DNA of 12,107 nucleotides, taken from Syntrophobacterales bacterium. Its GTDB lineage: Bacteria; Desulfobacterota; Syntrophia; Syntrophales; UBA6807. The notes below the pieces were generated by a model. It worked only from the letters and a program-made list of their open reading frames with translations, was not told the DNA's origin and searched no databases. Positions 5,895 through 12,107 of this stretch are shown piece after piece. The stretch spans positions 1 to 12,107 of the forward strand of contig JAGGSD010000320.1 in NCBI GenBank assembly GCA_021159265.1. The letters run 5' to 3'. Numbering within the stretch: the stretch's first letter is position 1; every line of letters begins with the position of its first letter. Both the position numbers and the translations under genes were made by a program.

Positions 5895-5922
5895 TTGAAC
5901 TTGAAACTTGAAACTTGAAACT
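5895..5922. repeat. 7-bp repeat array (TGAAACT) after dxs
   Basis: One degenerate unit (TTGAACT) is followed by three exact TGAAACT units at 5902-5922, ending five bases from the dxs stop codon. Together with the inverted array at 5770-5797 it bounds a 97-base centre. That centre contains only a doubtful 29-codon frame. Confidence 0.75.
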
Positions 5923-5927
5923 CAATA

Positions 5928-7820
5928 TTAACGTCCCATCAATTCTCGGGCAGCTTCGGCGATTCCTTCTTCATCGATACCATACATACTTCTTAGTTCA
6001 GCCTGTGTTGCCTGTTCCACAAATTTATCATTAATGCCGAGCCTTTTGACGGTCACATCGGAAATCCCCGTTTCTTGAAATAATTCGAGAACAGCGCTTC
6101 CGAAGCCTCCATGGAGGGCGTTTTCTTCAACTGTAATAATTTTCTTCAGCGATGAAGCCGTGTCACACAAAAGGTCACGGTCCAGGGGTTTTACAAAACG
6201 ACTGTTTATAACGGTTGCGCCGATCCCTTCACTTTTAAGTTTCCCAGCAGCAGCTAAGGCGGGATATACGGTAGAGCCTATGGCTATGATGGCAAGATCC
6301 GTTCCTTCATGAATGATTTCACCCTTTCCGATCTCAATGGGAGTCGGCGCGGCATCAAGGGAAACACCAAATCCTTCTCCTCTTGGATATCTCACTGAAA
6401 CGGGGCCTCCATATTCTACGGCAGTCTTCAGCATATGCTGGAGTTCGTTCTCATCTTTGGGCGCCATAACAACAATGTTGGGAATAATCCTCAAAAAGGA
6501 ATAGTCGAAAAGTCCGTGGTGAGTAGGCCCGTCATCTCCCACAACACCTCCCCGATCGAGGGCGAAAACCACGGGCAGTTTCTGCAGACAAACATCATGA
6601 ATGACCTGGTCATAAGCCCGTTGCAGGAAAGAGGAATAAATGGCTACCACAGGAACAAATCCTTGCGTGGCAAGTCCCGCAGCAAAGGTAACGCCGTGTT
6701 GTTCAGCAATACCAACATCATAAAAGCGTTTCGGTATCTCTCTGGCAAAAAGATCAAGGCCGGTTCCCTGGGGCATGGCAGCCGTTACCGCTACAATTCT
6801 GGGATTTTCTTTAGCTAAATTTACCATCGTTTCACCGAATATTTTAGTATATGACGGATGAGTGCCGCTCTTGACGACTGGTTTGCCCGTATCAATGTCG
6901 AAAGGGCCAAGACCGTGAAACTTGGATGGCGCATCCTCTGCAAACTTATAACCCTTACCCTTTTTTGTAACAACATGAACCAGAACCGGTCTGTTCAGCT
7001 CCTTGATGTTCCGGAAATTTTTTATCAAATGATCCAGTCTGTGTCCTTGCAGAGGCCCTACGTACTGAAACCCCAGTTCTTCAAATAGCATACCCGGAAC
7101 AATAAACCCCTTAAAGGATTCTTCCGCCTGTTTTGTAAACTTTATTATCTGCGCACCGACACCCGGTATTGTTTTTAAAAAGCTTTTGATATCTGTCCTC
7201 AATTTCGTGATACGTTGACCGGTCATTATCCGGTTCAGATATGATGACATGGCCCCGACATTTGGTGATATGGACATCTCATTGTCATTTACCACAACAA
7301 TTAAATCTTTCTTGCGATCTCCCGACCAATTGAGTCCTTCAAAGGAAATGCCGGCTGTCATTGATCCGTCGCCAATTACCGCAATAACTTTGAATTTTTC
7401 ATCTTTCAGACATCTGGCTTCGGCAACACCGGAAGCGGCAGAAATAGAAGTGCTGCTGTGTCCCACGCCAAAGACGTCATAGATACTCTCTTCTCTCTTG
7501 GGGAAACCGCTGATGCCGCCCTTCTTTCTTAACGTATGGAACTGATCTCTCCTCCCGGTAATTATTTTATGGGCATACGCCTGATGTCCCACGTCCCAGA
7601 TGAGTTTGTCTTTCGGTGTATCAAATACATAATGAATTGCGAGTGTCAGTTCTACGGCCCCGAGAGATGGAGCAATATGCCCGCCGTTTTTCGAAGTGGT
7701 CTCTATAATTTTTCCTCTGATTTCACCGGCAAGAATATTTAACTGATCGATATCAAGCTTTCGTATATCCTCAGGAGAATTTATCTTTTTCAATATACCG
7801 GCATCATTTTTATCATCCAT
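5928..7820 (-). CDS. dxs: 1-deoxy-D-xylulose-5-phosphate synthase
   Basis: This 630-residue thiamine diphosphate enzyme condenses pyruvate with glyceraldehyde 3-phosphate, the first step of the non-mevalonate isoprenoid pathway. Visible motifs are GGHIAPSLG (46-54) with the active-site histidine, WDVGHQAYAHKIITGR (75-90), the cofactor/Mg motif GDGSMT...NDN (150-180), the cofactor-activating glutamate E373 in GIAEQHG, DRGGVVGDDGPTHHG (422-436) and RYPRGEG (477-483). Length is normal. The ATG at 7820 has GGAG about ten bases upstream. It lies 37 bases after ispA on the same strand, pairing the precursor step with prenyl chain elongation. No irregularities seen. Confidence 0.97.
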   Translation of the reverse strand: MDDKNDAGILKKINSPEDIRKLDIDQLNILAGEIRGKIIETTSKNGGHIAPSLGAVELTLAIHYVFDTPKDKLIWDVGHQAYAHKIITGRRDQFHTLRKKGGISGFPKREESIYDVFGVGHSSTSISAASGVAEARCLKDEKFKVIAVIGDGSMTAGISFEGLNWSGDRKKDLIVVVNDNEMSISPNVGAMSSYLNRIMTGQRITKLRTDIKSFLKTIPGVGAQIIKFTKQAEESFKGFIVPGMLFEELGFQYVGPLQGHRLDHLIKNFRNIKELNRPVLVHVVTKKGKGYKFAEDAPSKFHGLGPFDIDTGKPVVKSGTHPSYTKIFGETMVNLAKENPRIVAVTAAMPQGTGLDLFAREIPKRFYDVGIAEQHGVTFAAGLATQGFVPVVAIYSSFLQRAYDQVIHDVCLQKLPVVFALDRGGVVGDDGPTHHGLFDYSFLRIIPNIVVMAPKDENELQHMLKTAVEYGGPVSVRYPRGEGFGVSLDAAPTPIEIGKGEIIHEGTDLAIIAIGSTVYPALAAAGKLKSEGIGATVINSRFVKPLDRDLLCDTASSLKKIITVEENALHGGFGSAVLELFQETGISDVTVKRLGINDKFVEQATQAELRSMYGIDEEGIAEAARELMGR

Positions 7821-7857
7821 AATGATTGTACTCCATATAAACTATCAGAATTATTTT

Positions 7858-8766
7858 TTATGATTTTCTTTCAATGATAAACCGCGCAATTTTACTCAAA
7901 GGAAGAGCTTTTTCATCAAAGCGCTGTATGTCTGAAAGGGCGCCGCTTATAAGTTCAAAAGCCTTTTCCCTTGATGGTTCAAGCCCGAAGAGAACCGGCC
8001 AGGTAACCTTTCTGCGTTTCTTATCACTCCCGATATCTTTTCCCAAGACTTCTCTGGTGCTTTCGATATCAAGTATGTCATCAGCTATCTGGAAGGCAAG
8101 TCCGATTTTTCTCCCATACTCTGAAAGGGCGTGGATATCTTTTTCACTACCACCTGACAGCACCGCGCCCGCGCGAATAGAAGCTGTGATCAACGCTTCT
8201 GTCTTGTGAGTATGAATATAATGGAGAGCTTTTTCATCGATGTCTTTTCCTTCCGATTCCAGATCAGCCACCTGTCCACCCACCATACCAAAAAAGCCTG
8301 ACGCTTTTGAAATTTCATTTATGACAGTAAGCAGCCTGTCTGAACTCACATTTTTCATAAGATTCCTTGACGACATAAGATGAAAGGCTTCCGTTAGGAG
8401 GGCATCGCCCGCGAGAATAGCTATTCCTTCTCCAAACACCTTATGATTCGTAAGCTGCCCTCTCCTGTAATCGTCATCGTCCATAACAGGAAGATCATCG
8501 TGAATCAGGGAATAGGTGTGAATCAGCTCAATGGCACATGCCACCGGAAGCACCGTTTCTATATCACCTCCAACAGCTTCTGCCGAAGCCATACATAAAA
8601 TAGGCCTTAATCTTTTCCCGCCGGCAAAGACACTGTATCTTGCGGATTCAAAAATAGAGGAAGGAAAATTATCCGTTCCCGGAAGATATTTTTCAAGTGC
8701 ATCGTCAACGATTTTTTTCCTTTTCTTAAAATATTTTTCTAACGATAACATGTTTTCACTGCTCAT
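7858..8766 (-). CDS. ispA: Short-chain polyprenyl diphosphate synthase (farnesyl/geranylgeranyl type)
   Basis: This 302-residue enzyme elongates dimethylallyl diphosphate with isopentenyl diphosphate. It has GGKRLRP (49-55), the first aspartate-rich motif DDLPVMD (90-96) continuing DDDYRRG, and the second motif DDILD (229-233). The two extra residues in the first motif and the YSLIHDD context match bacterial (type II) farnesyl diphosphate synthases such as IspA. Geranylgeranyl synthases of bacteria can look the same, so product length is not certain. I place the start at the ATG at 8766, one base after the xseB stop, with GGGGAAG upstream; the open frame continues 14 codons further into xseB but without need. 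It is coupled to xseB upstream and lies 37 bases before dxs. Confidence 0.93.
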   Translation of the reverse strand: MSSENMLSLEKYFKKRKKIVDDALEKYLPGTDNFPSSIFESARYSVFAGGKRLRPILCMASAEAVGGDIETVLPVACAIELIHTYSLIHDDLPVMDDDDYRRGQLTNHKVFGEGIAILAGDALLTEAFHLMSSRNLMKNVSSDRLLTVINEISKASGFFGMVGGQVADLESEGKDIDEKALHYIHTHKTEALITASIRAGAVLSGGSEKDIHALSEYGRKIGLAFQIADDILDIESTREVLGKDIGSDKKRRKVTWPVLFGLEPSREKAFELISGALSDIQRFDEKALPLSKIARFIIERKS

Positions 8767-8767
8767 T

Positions 8768-8992
8768 TTAATCTTCCCCTGTAAACGGCTTGATGTCAAC
8801 TCCTTCATTGTCCTTCAGGAGGACCTCGACTTTTCGTTCTGCTTCGTCCAGCTTTTTCGAACAAAGACGGGAGAGTTTTATTCCCTCCTCGAAAGCCTCA
8901 AGGGATTCTTCCAGGGTCATATCCCCCGTTTCTATTTTCCTTACAATTTCTTCCAATCTTTCTAATGCCTCTTCAAATTTTTTTTCTTTCAT
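8768..8992 (-). CDS. xseB: Exodeoxyribonuclease VII small subunit
   Basis: This 74-residue partner of XseA forms exonuclease VII, which degrades single-stranded DNA from both ends. The family pattern is clear: KKFEEALERLEEIVRKIE, then a GD-M-LEESL-FEEG core (GDMTLEESLEAFEEGIKLSR) and KLDEAERKVEVL, all helical coiled-coil. The ATG at 8992 has GGGAG seven bases upstream and gives the normal size; an upstream in-frame start would add 13 unrelated residues. Its first 20 bases overlap the end of xseA, and its stop lies one base before ispA. This tight packing indicates one transcript with coupled translation. Confidence 0.95.
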   Translation of the reverse strand: MKEKKFEEALERLEEIVRKIETGDMTLEESLEAFEEGIKLSRLCSKKLDEAERKVEVLLKDNEGVDIKPFTGED

Positions 8993-10325
8993 CTTTTTTC
9001 TCCCGGGATATCTTTGTAACCTCCGCATCAAAAGCGCCCGAGGAAACCCTCACATTAATCCGGGTTCCCACCTTAATGGAGCTCACATTTTTAATAATCG
9101 CGCCATCGGGCAATTTTCTAACAATTCCATATCCTCTTTCCAGCACGGCAAGAGGACTTAATATGTCCAGCATAGCCATATTTTTCTGCAGCTTATGCTT
9201 AAAATCGTCAACGAGACGTTGAAATCCTGCTATCATGTTTTTTCTCAGGTTATCAAGCTTTAACAAATCATTTGTGATCTTTACTGAAGGATTCATGAGT
9301 TTCAGCAGCCCGGTCAGGTTCTGAAGATGATTTTCCCTCGTATCGAATCCGTGTCGAAGATTTTCGGCAAGCTTACCAGTTATATCATCCACGTTTATTC
9401 GAAGATCTTCAATCTGCCTTTTCGGGTCTTTTAATCTTTCCTGAAGGATGATGGATTTTTCGACCAGGCGATCCATCATCCTCCGGTAACCACTGATCAT
9501 TCTCATACGGAGAGTTTCAACCGTCGCCAGTAATTCCTTTTTCATCGGCACGACCAGTTCTGCGGCGGCGGATGGGGTAGGCGCCCTCAGGTCTGCGACA
9601 AAATCGGCAATCGTAAAATCAATTTCATGACCGACGGCGGATATAACGGGAACCTTCGAAGCATAAATAACCCGCGCTACTCTTTCATCATTAAAAGGGA
9701 AAAGATCCTCAAGAGATCCGCCTCCTCTGGTTACGATAATAACATCTATATCCTCTATTGTATTCAAAACCGATATGGCATCACATATTTCCGGAGGCGC
9801 TTCTATCCCCTGAACCCTGACGGGGGCGATGAGAATATCGACGGATGGAAACCTCCTTCCTGTAATATTCAGAATATCTCTGATAGCCGCACCTGTGGCG
9901 GAAGTAACAATACCAATCCGATGAGGAAGGAAAGGAATCTTTTTTTTATGTAACGGATCGAAAAGACCTTCTTCCTCAAGGCGTTTTTTGAGCTGTTCAA
10001 AGGCGAGTTGAAGGGCGCCTATCCCTTTCGGTTCCGCCGCATCCAGGATTAACTGATATTCCCCACGTTGCTGATAGACGCTCAATCTTCCGCGGCATAC
10101 AATATTCATTCCGTCTTCGAGGTTAAATCCTATGTTGCGAAGAGTCTGCCGGAAAACAACTGCCCTGATCTGGCTGTTTTCATCCTTAAGAGTAAAATAC
10201 ACATGGCCGGATCTTGGCTGCCTGAGATTGGAAATCTCCCCTGTAACCCAGAGGAATCCAAAACTTGTCTCCAGAAGCGATTTGATAGATTTTGTTAATT
10301 CTGTGACGGTAAGGATTTCTTGCAT
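8973..10325 (-). CDS. xseA: Exodeoxyribonuclease VII large subunit
   Basis: This is the 450-residue catalytic subunit of exonuclease VII. An N-terminal OB-fold (about 5-100, including WVTGEISNLRQPRSGHVYFT) binds single-stranded DNA. The nuclease core follows: RIGIVTSATGAAIRDI (136-151), RGGGSLEDLFPFNDE (200-214) and SAVGHEIDFTIADFVADLRA (229-248) with PTPSAAAE. A long helical region (about 260-390) leads to the usual C-terminal LSPLAVLERGYGIV (389-402). The ATG at 10325 is two codons inside a possible TTG start at 10331; neither has a clear Shine-Dalgarno. It is the first gene of the minus-strand operon and overlaps xseB by 20 bases. Confidence 0.95.
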   Translation of the reverse strand: MQEILTVTELTKSIKSLLETSFGFLWVTGEISNLRQPRSGHVYFTLKDENSQIRAVVFRQTLRNIGFNLEDGMNIVCRGRLSVYQQRGEYQLILDAAEPKGIGALQLAFEQLKKRLEEEGLFDPLHKKKIPFLPHRIGIVTSATGAAIRDILNITGRRFPSVDILIAPVRVQGIEAPPEICDAISVLNTIEDIDVIIVTRGGGSLEDLFPFNDERVARVIYASKVPVISAVGHEIDFTIADFVADLRAPTPSAAAELVVPMKKELLATVETLRMRMISGYRRMMDRLVEKSIILQERLKDPKRQIEDLRINVDDITGKLAENLRHGFDTRENHLQNLTGLLKLMNPSVKITNDLLKLDNLRKNMIAGFQRLVDDFKHKLQKNMAMLDILSPLAVLERGYGIVRKLPDGAIIKNVSSIKVGTRINVRVSSGAFDAEVTKISREKKDERKKI

Positions 10326-10396
10326 AGACAACGGATTTTTTTAATAGTTTCATTATTCAGTATCAGGCGGCGCTACTTTTACCTGATCTCTGTAAG

Positions 10397-10425
10397 CGTT
10401 TAGCAAAGGCATCAGTCTGTTGCAA
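10397..10425 (-). promoter_or_regulatory. Candidate promoter for the xseA operon
   Basis: On the minus strand TTGCAA (10420-10425) is followed after 17 bases by TAAACG (10397-10402), with TG one base ahead as an extended -10. The -35 matches four of six consensus bases and the -10 three, so the call is weak. It lies 72 bases upstream of xseA in the only sizeable gap ahead of that operon. Confidence 0.2.
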
Positions 10426-10487
10426 GATATTTATTTTCCTCGATGACTTGTGAATCCCTATTTAATGTTAAACTGATGAATGAATTT

Positions 10488-10499
10488 TGATTATAATCA
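10488..10499. promoter_or_regulatory. 12-bp perfect palindrome containing TATAAT
   Basis: TGATTATAATCA is its own reverse complement. It therefore presents TATAAT to both strands (10492-10497 plus, 10490-10495 minus) in the middle of the divergent xseA/ridA gap. A plausible but weak -35 (TTAAAC, 10468-10473) lies 18 bases before the plus-strand copy; no good -35 faces xseA. It could be an overlapping promoter/operator, or a chance AT-rich palindrome. Confidence 0.3.
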
Positions 10500-10567
10500 T
10501 TTCAAATTGTTATTGACCTGGTTATCCTTTTCTGGTTACGTAAATTCAGTTTTTAATCTCACGAAAA

Positions 10568-10586
10568 GAGAACTTTGCAAAGTCTC
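10568..10586. repeat. Palindrome resembling fused ends of the 2492-2633 element
   Basis: The sequence contains the perfect palindrome ACTTTGCAAAGT (10572-10583), flanked by GAGA on the left and CTC on the right. Its left half matches the element end GAGACCTTTGCA at 11 of 12 positions, and its right half matches TGCAAAGGTCTC apart from one missing G. It lies just upstream of the ridA ribosome site. It may be a collapsed element scar or an operator-like palindrome. Confidence 0.45.
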
Positions 10587-10604
10587 AAAAAGGGAGGAAA
10601 GCTG

Positions 10605-10988
10605 ATGGAGAAAAGCATCATAATGACTGATAAGGCCCCCAAGCCGGTTGGGCCCTATTCACAGGCTGTCAAGGCAAACGGATGGCTCTTCATTTCAGGA
10701 CAGATCCCGATTGATCCGAAAACGGGAGAACTTGTGGAAGGATCGTTCGAAGTACAGGCGCGCACAATTTTTGATTCGCTTAAAGCTATCATTGAGGAAG
10801 GGGGGGCGAGCCTGGATCGAGTGGTAAAGGTTACCATTTTTCTGACCGATATGGATCGTTTCGCGGAATTGAATGCAATTTATGCTGAGTATTTCGGCGA
10901 GTCCTGTCCAGCCCGGGCCTGCGTCGAAGTCAATCGTCTCCCCAAAGACGTTCCCCTCGAAATCGAAGCTGTGGCCTTCTGTAGCTAG
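10605..10988 (+). CDS. ridA: RidA family enamine/imine deaminase
   Basis: This 127-residue cytoplasmic protein (YjgF/YER057c/UK114 family) hydrolyses reactive enamine/imine intermediates such as 2-aminoacrylate that PLP enzymes release. Key residues are present: Y18 (GPYSQAV), the substrate-binding arginine R104 in CPARACVEVNRLP (101-113), C106 beside it, and E119 in PLEIEAVAF. The presence of R104 marks the deaminase-competent RidA branch rather than an inactive Rid subfamily. I use the ATG at 10605, with GGGAGG seven bases upstream; a TTG ten codons earlier lies inside a palindrome and before the ribosome site. It is a single-gene unit, divergent from xseA and convergent with the nitroreductase gene 97 bases away. 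Confidence 0.95.
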   Translation: MEKSIIMTDKAPKPVGPYSQAVKANGWLFISGQIPIDPKTGELVEGSFEVQARTIFDSLKAIIEEGGASLDRVVKVTIFLTDMDRFAELNAIYAEYFGESCPARACVEVNRLPKDVPLEIEAVAFCS

Positions 10989-11028
10989 GGCAACGGGGGT
11001 CAGCCCTTGACAAGAAAGATCAGTGAAA

Positions 11029-11044
11029 ATATCTATGTAGATAT
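11029..11044. repeat. 7-bp inverted repeat between convergent genes
   Basis: ATATCTA (11029-11035) and TAGATAT (11038-11044) pair around TG in the 97-base gap after ridA. A perfect TTGACA lies at 11007-11012, 17 bases before TATCTA, but that -10 is poor (three of six). With no GC stem or T-run, it is not a convincing terminator. Confidence 0.3.
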
Positions 11045-11085
11045 AACTCAAAATTTGTTTTGCAGCCTGTAGTTATTCAGAAACT

Positions 11086-11949
11086 TTATCCTTCGTAGTA
11101 ACGGGGAATTACCGGCTTTCTCCTTGCCGGCCTCGTGTATTTTTCCCTGGAATAACCTGTGGCGATAACTGCAAATATGCGTTCTTTCTGCGGAATATCA
11201 AGGGCGCGCTTGATACCGGGATCACGTTTTATTGCCTCCACTACAAAACCGATCATACATGTGCCCAGCCCCATGGCATGGGCTGCAAGAAGGATATTTT
11301 GCGAGGCCATAAGTGCGTCTTCGCATGGACATGACGCGCCTGGTTTCATACCGATGATAATCGCCGCCGGAGCGCCATGAAAGAGCTGATCATGCCATGG
11401 TTCTTTCCCTTCCCGAAGGTTTTCCTTGCGTGCCTCATGATACCTCATGTAATATTGCCCCAGAGTGTCATCACTATTTAGCCGATGGAAAAACTGTGAC
11501 GTCATGGCGCTTAACTTTTCCACGGCAGACCGATACGGAAGAATGGTAAATGTCCAGAGCTGTGAATTAGTTCCTGAAGGTGCGGTGGCGCCGATTTTTA
11601 CAAGGTCTTCAAGCATATCTTTCCCGACAGGTTTACTCGAAAACATTCGGCATGATCTGCGAGAACGCATCAGTTGCACCAGTAAAGCCGTATCAAAATC
11701 GCCATGCTTAAGCCATGTGTCATTGTTTTTTACAGTAGCTAACTTCAAGGCATTTTCGTTAACACCATGCACAGCGATAGCTCCCACAGGACAGATGGCA
11801 GCACAATGATCGCATTGTATGGAATAATTTCCCGTTACTATTGCCCTGCCTTCAATCAGTGAGATAGTATTGGAGGGGCAAATATCTACGCATAGTCCAC
11901 AGCCGGTGCAAAGATCATTGTCGATTTCAGTTGTAACGCGAAGGTTCAT
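11086..11949 (-). CDS. Ferredoxin-nitroreductase fusion protein
   Basis: This 287-residue protein joins an N-terminal ferredoxin module (about 1-62) to a nitroreductase-like FMN domain (about 85-280). The first cluster motif is complete: C14, C17, C20, C24 in CTGCGLCVDICP. The second has C46, C49 and C53 (CDHCAAICP), but serine S43 sits where the fourth ligand is expected. FMN-domain hallmarks are RSRRSCRMF (95-103), APSGTNSQLWTF (123-134), APAAIIIG (193-200) and GLGTCMIGF (227-235). Such proteins occur in anaerobes and probably pass electrons from ferredoxin-like clusters to FMN; substrates are generally unknown. The ATG at 11949 has AGGA about ten bases upstream. It is monocistronic here and convergent with ridA. 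Architecture is secure; the reaction is not. Confidence 0.92.
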   Translation of the reverse strand: MNLRVTTEIDNDLCTGCGLCVDICPSNTISLIEGRAIVTGNYSIQCDHCAAICPVGAIAVHGVNENALKLATVKNNDTWLKHGDFDTALLVQLMRSRRSCRMFSSKPVGKDMLEDLVKIGATAPSGTNSQLWTFTILPYRSAVEKLSAMTSQFFHRLNSDDTLGQYYMRYHEARKENLREGKEPWHDQLFHGAPAAIIIGMKPGASCPCEDALMASQNILLAAHAMGLGTCMIGFVVEAIKRDPGIKRALDIPQKERIFAVIATGYSREKYTRPARRKPVIPRYYEG

Positions 11950-11978
11950 TGATCAGTTTTCCTAACCCAGATAAACTG

Positions 11979-12013
11979 GAAATTCGAAATTCGAAGCACT
12001 AAATGCGAAACAA
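11979..12013. repeat. Five-unit 7-bp array (GAAATTC-type)
   Basis: Consecutive heptamers are GAAATTC, GAAATTC, GAAGCAC, TAAATGC and GAAACAA. They are followed by TTC triplets spaced eight bases apart (12022, 12030, 12038). The array sits in the gap upstream of the nitroreductase gene and resembles the GAAAC arrays around tlyA. Confidence 0.55.
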
Positions 12014-12051
12014 ATCCGAATTTCTAATATTCAAATGTTCAAAACATCAAC

Positions 12052-12065
12052 GCCACAGAAGTGGC
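12052..12065. repeat. Small GC hairpin near the right edge
   Basis: GCCAC (12052-12056) and GTGGC (12061-12065) form a 5-bp stem with an AGAA loop. AT-rich sequence follows on the plus strand but no clear T-run, so a terminator role is possible only in a weak sense. The window ends 42 bases later with no gene visible. Confidence 0.35.
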
Positions 12066-12107
12066 ATTAACTTTATTGTAAAAAGTTTAACTCTTTCCCG
12101 TTTAGAT

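Noticed and set aside
10365..10500. Coding-like minus-strand snippets upstream of xseA (ending ENKYLATD and LQRSGKSSAA).
   Set aside because: Short, in different frames, preceded by stops and without a start; joining them needs an assumed frameshift and gives no recognisable domain.
10513..10541. TTGACC with TTACGT 17 bases later as the ridA promoter.
   Set aside because: The -10 matches only two of six consensus bases; the extended TG alone does not make it convincing.
10575..10604. TTG start giving ridA ten extra residues.
   Set aside because: It lies inside a palindrome and upstream of a strong GGGAGG that fits the ATG at 10605; RidA proteins normally start at the latter position.

Overview
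The window looks like chromosomal DNA from a deltaproteobacterium (Desulfobacterota-type). The main reason is the collinear minus-strand order xseA-xseB-ispA-dxs-tlyA, a grouping familiar from that lineage. The tightly coupled proA-nadD pair and the Gld-like ABC exporter beside a BatE-like SH3 remnant fit as well. This assignment rests on gene order and protein flavour, not on a database search. Almost all coding content is housekeeping. I see no prophage, CRISPR array, tRNA or rRNA, and no intact defence or biosynthetic island.

Layout from left to right. (1) Positions 187-1831, minus strand: an ABC-2 exporter with its ATPase upstream of its permease. It is preceded at 1856-2088 by the 3' remnant of an SH3-domain (BatE-like) gene broken by a frameshift and truncated at its 5' end. 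(2) About 2089-2747: a gene-free, repeat-rich stretch. It holds a dispersed 30-bp repeat, a long GC-rich hairpin and a 142-bp MITE-like element with 13-bp terminal inverted repeats. (3) 2748-4663, plus strand: proA and nadD, overlapping by 4 bp. (4) 4664-5020: a second, different element with long inverted ends (4681-4938). It carries another copy of the 30-bp repeat and a strong-looking outward promoter. (5) 5021-10325, minus strand: the xseA-xseB-ispA-dxs-tlyA operon, serving single-strand DNA degradation, isoprenoid precursor and prenyl diphosphate synthesis, and rRNA methylation. Inverted 7-bp repeat arrays fill the ends of the dxs-tlyA gap. (6) 10326-10604: a divergent control region with palindromes. 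(7) 10605-10988, plus strand: ridA. (8) 11086-11949, minus strand: a ferredoxin-nitroreductase fusion protein. (9) A further 7-bp array and a small hairpin close the window.

The genes fall into unrelated short transcription units that serve proline and NAD synthesis, the non-mevalonate isoprenoid pathway, exonuclease VII, enamine/imine detoxification and flavin redox chemistry. What deserves a second look lies mostly between the genes. There are two non-autonomous element types, what may be a collapsed copy of one of them just upstream of the ridA ribosome site, and period-7 repeat arrays recurring in several gaps. Two coding points also stand out: the frameshifted SH3 gene, and a serine at one expected cluster-ligand cysteine of the nitroreductase.
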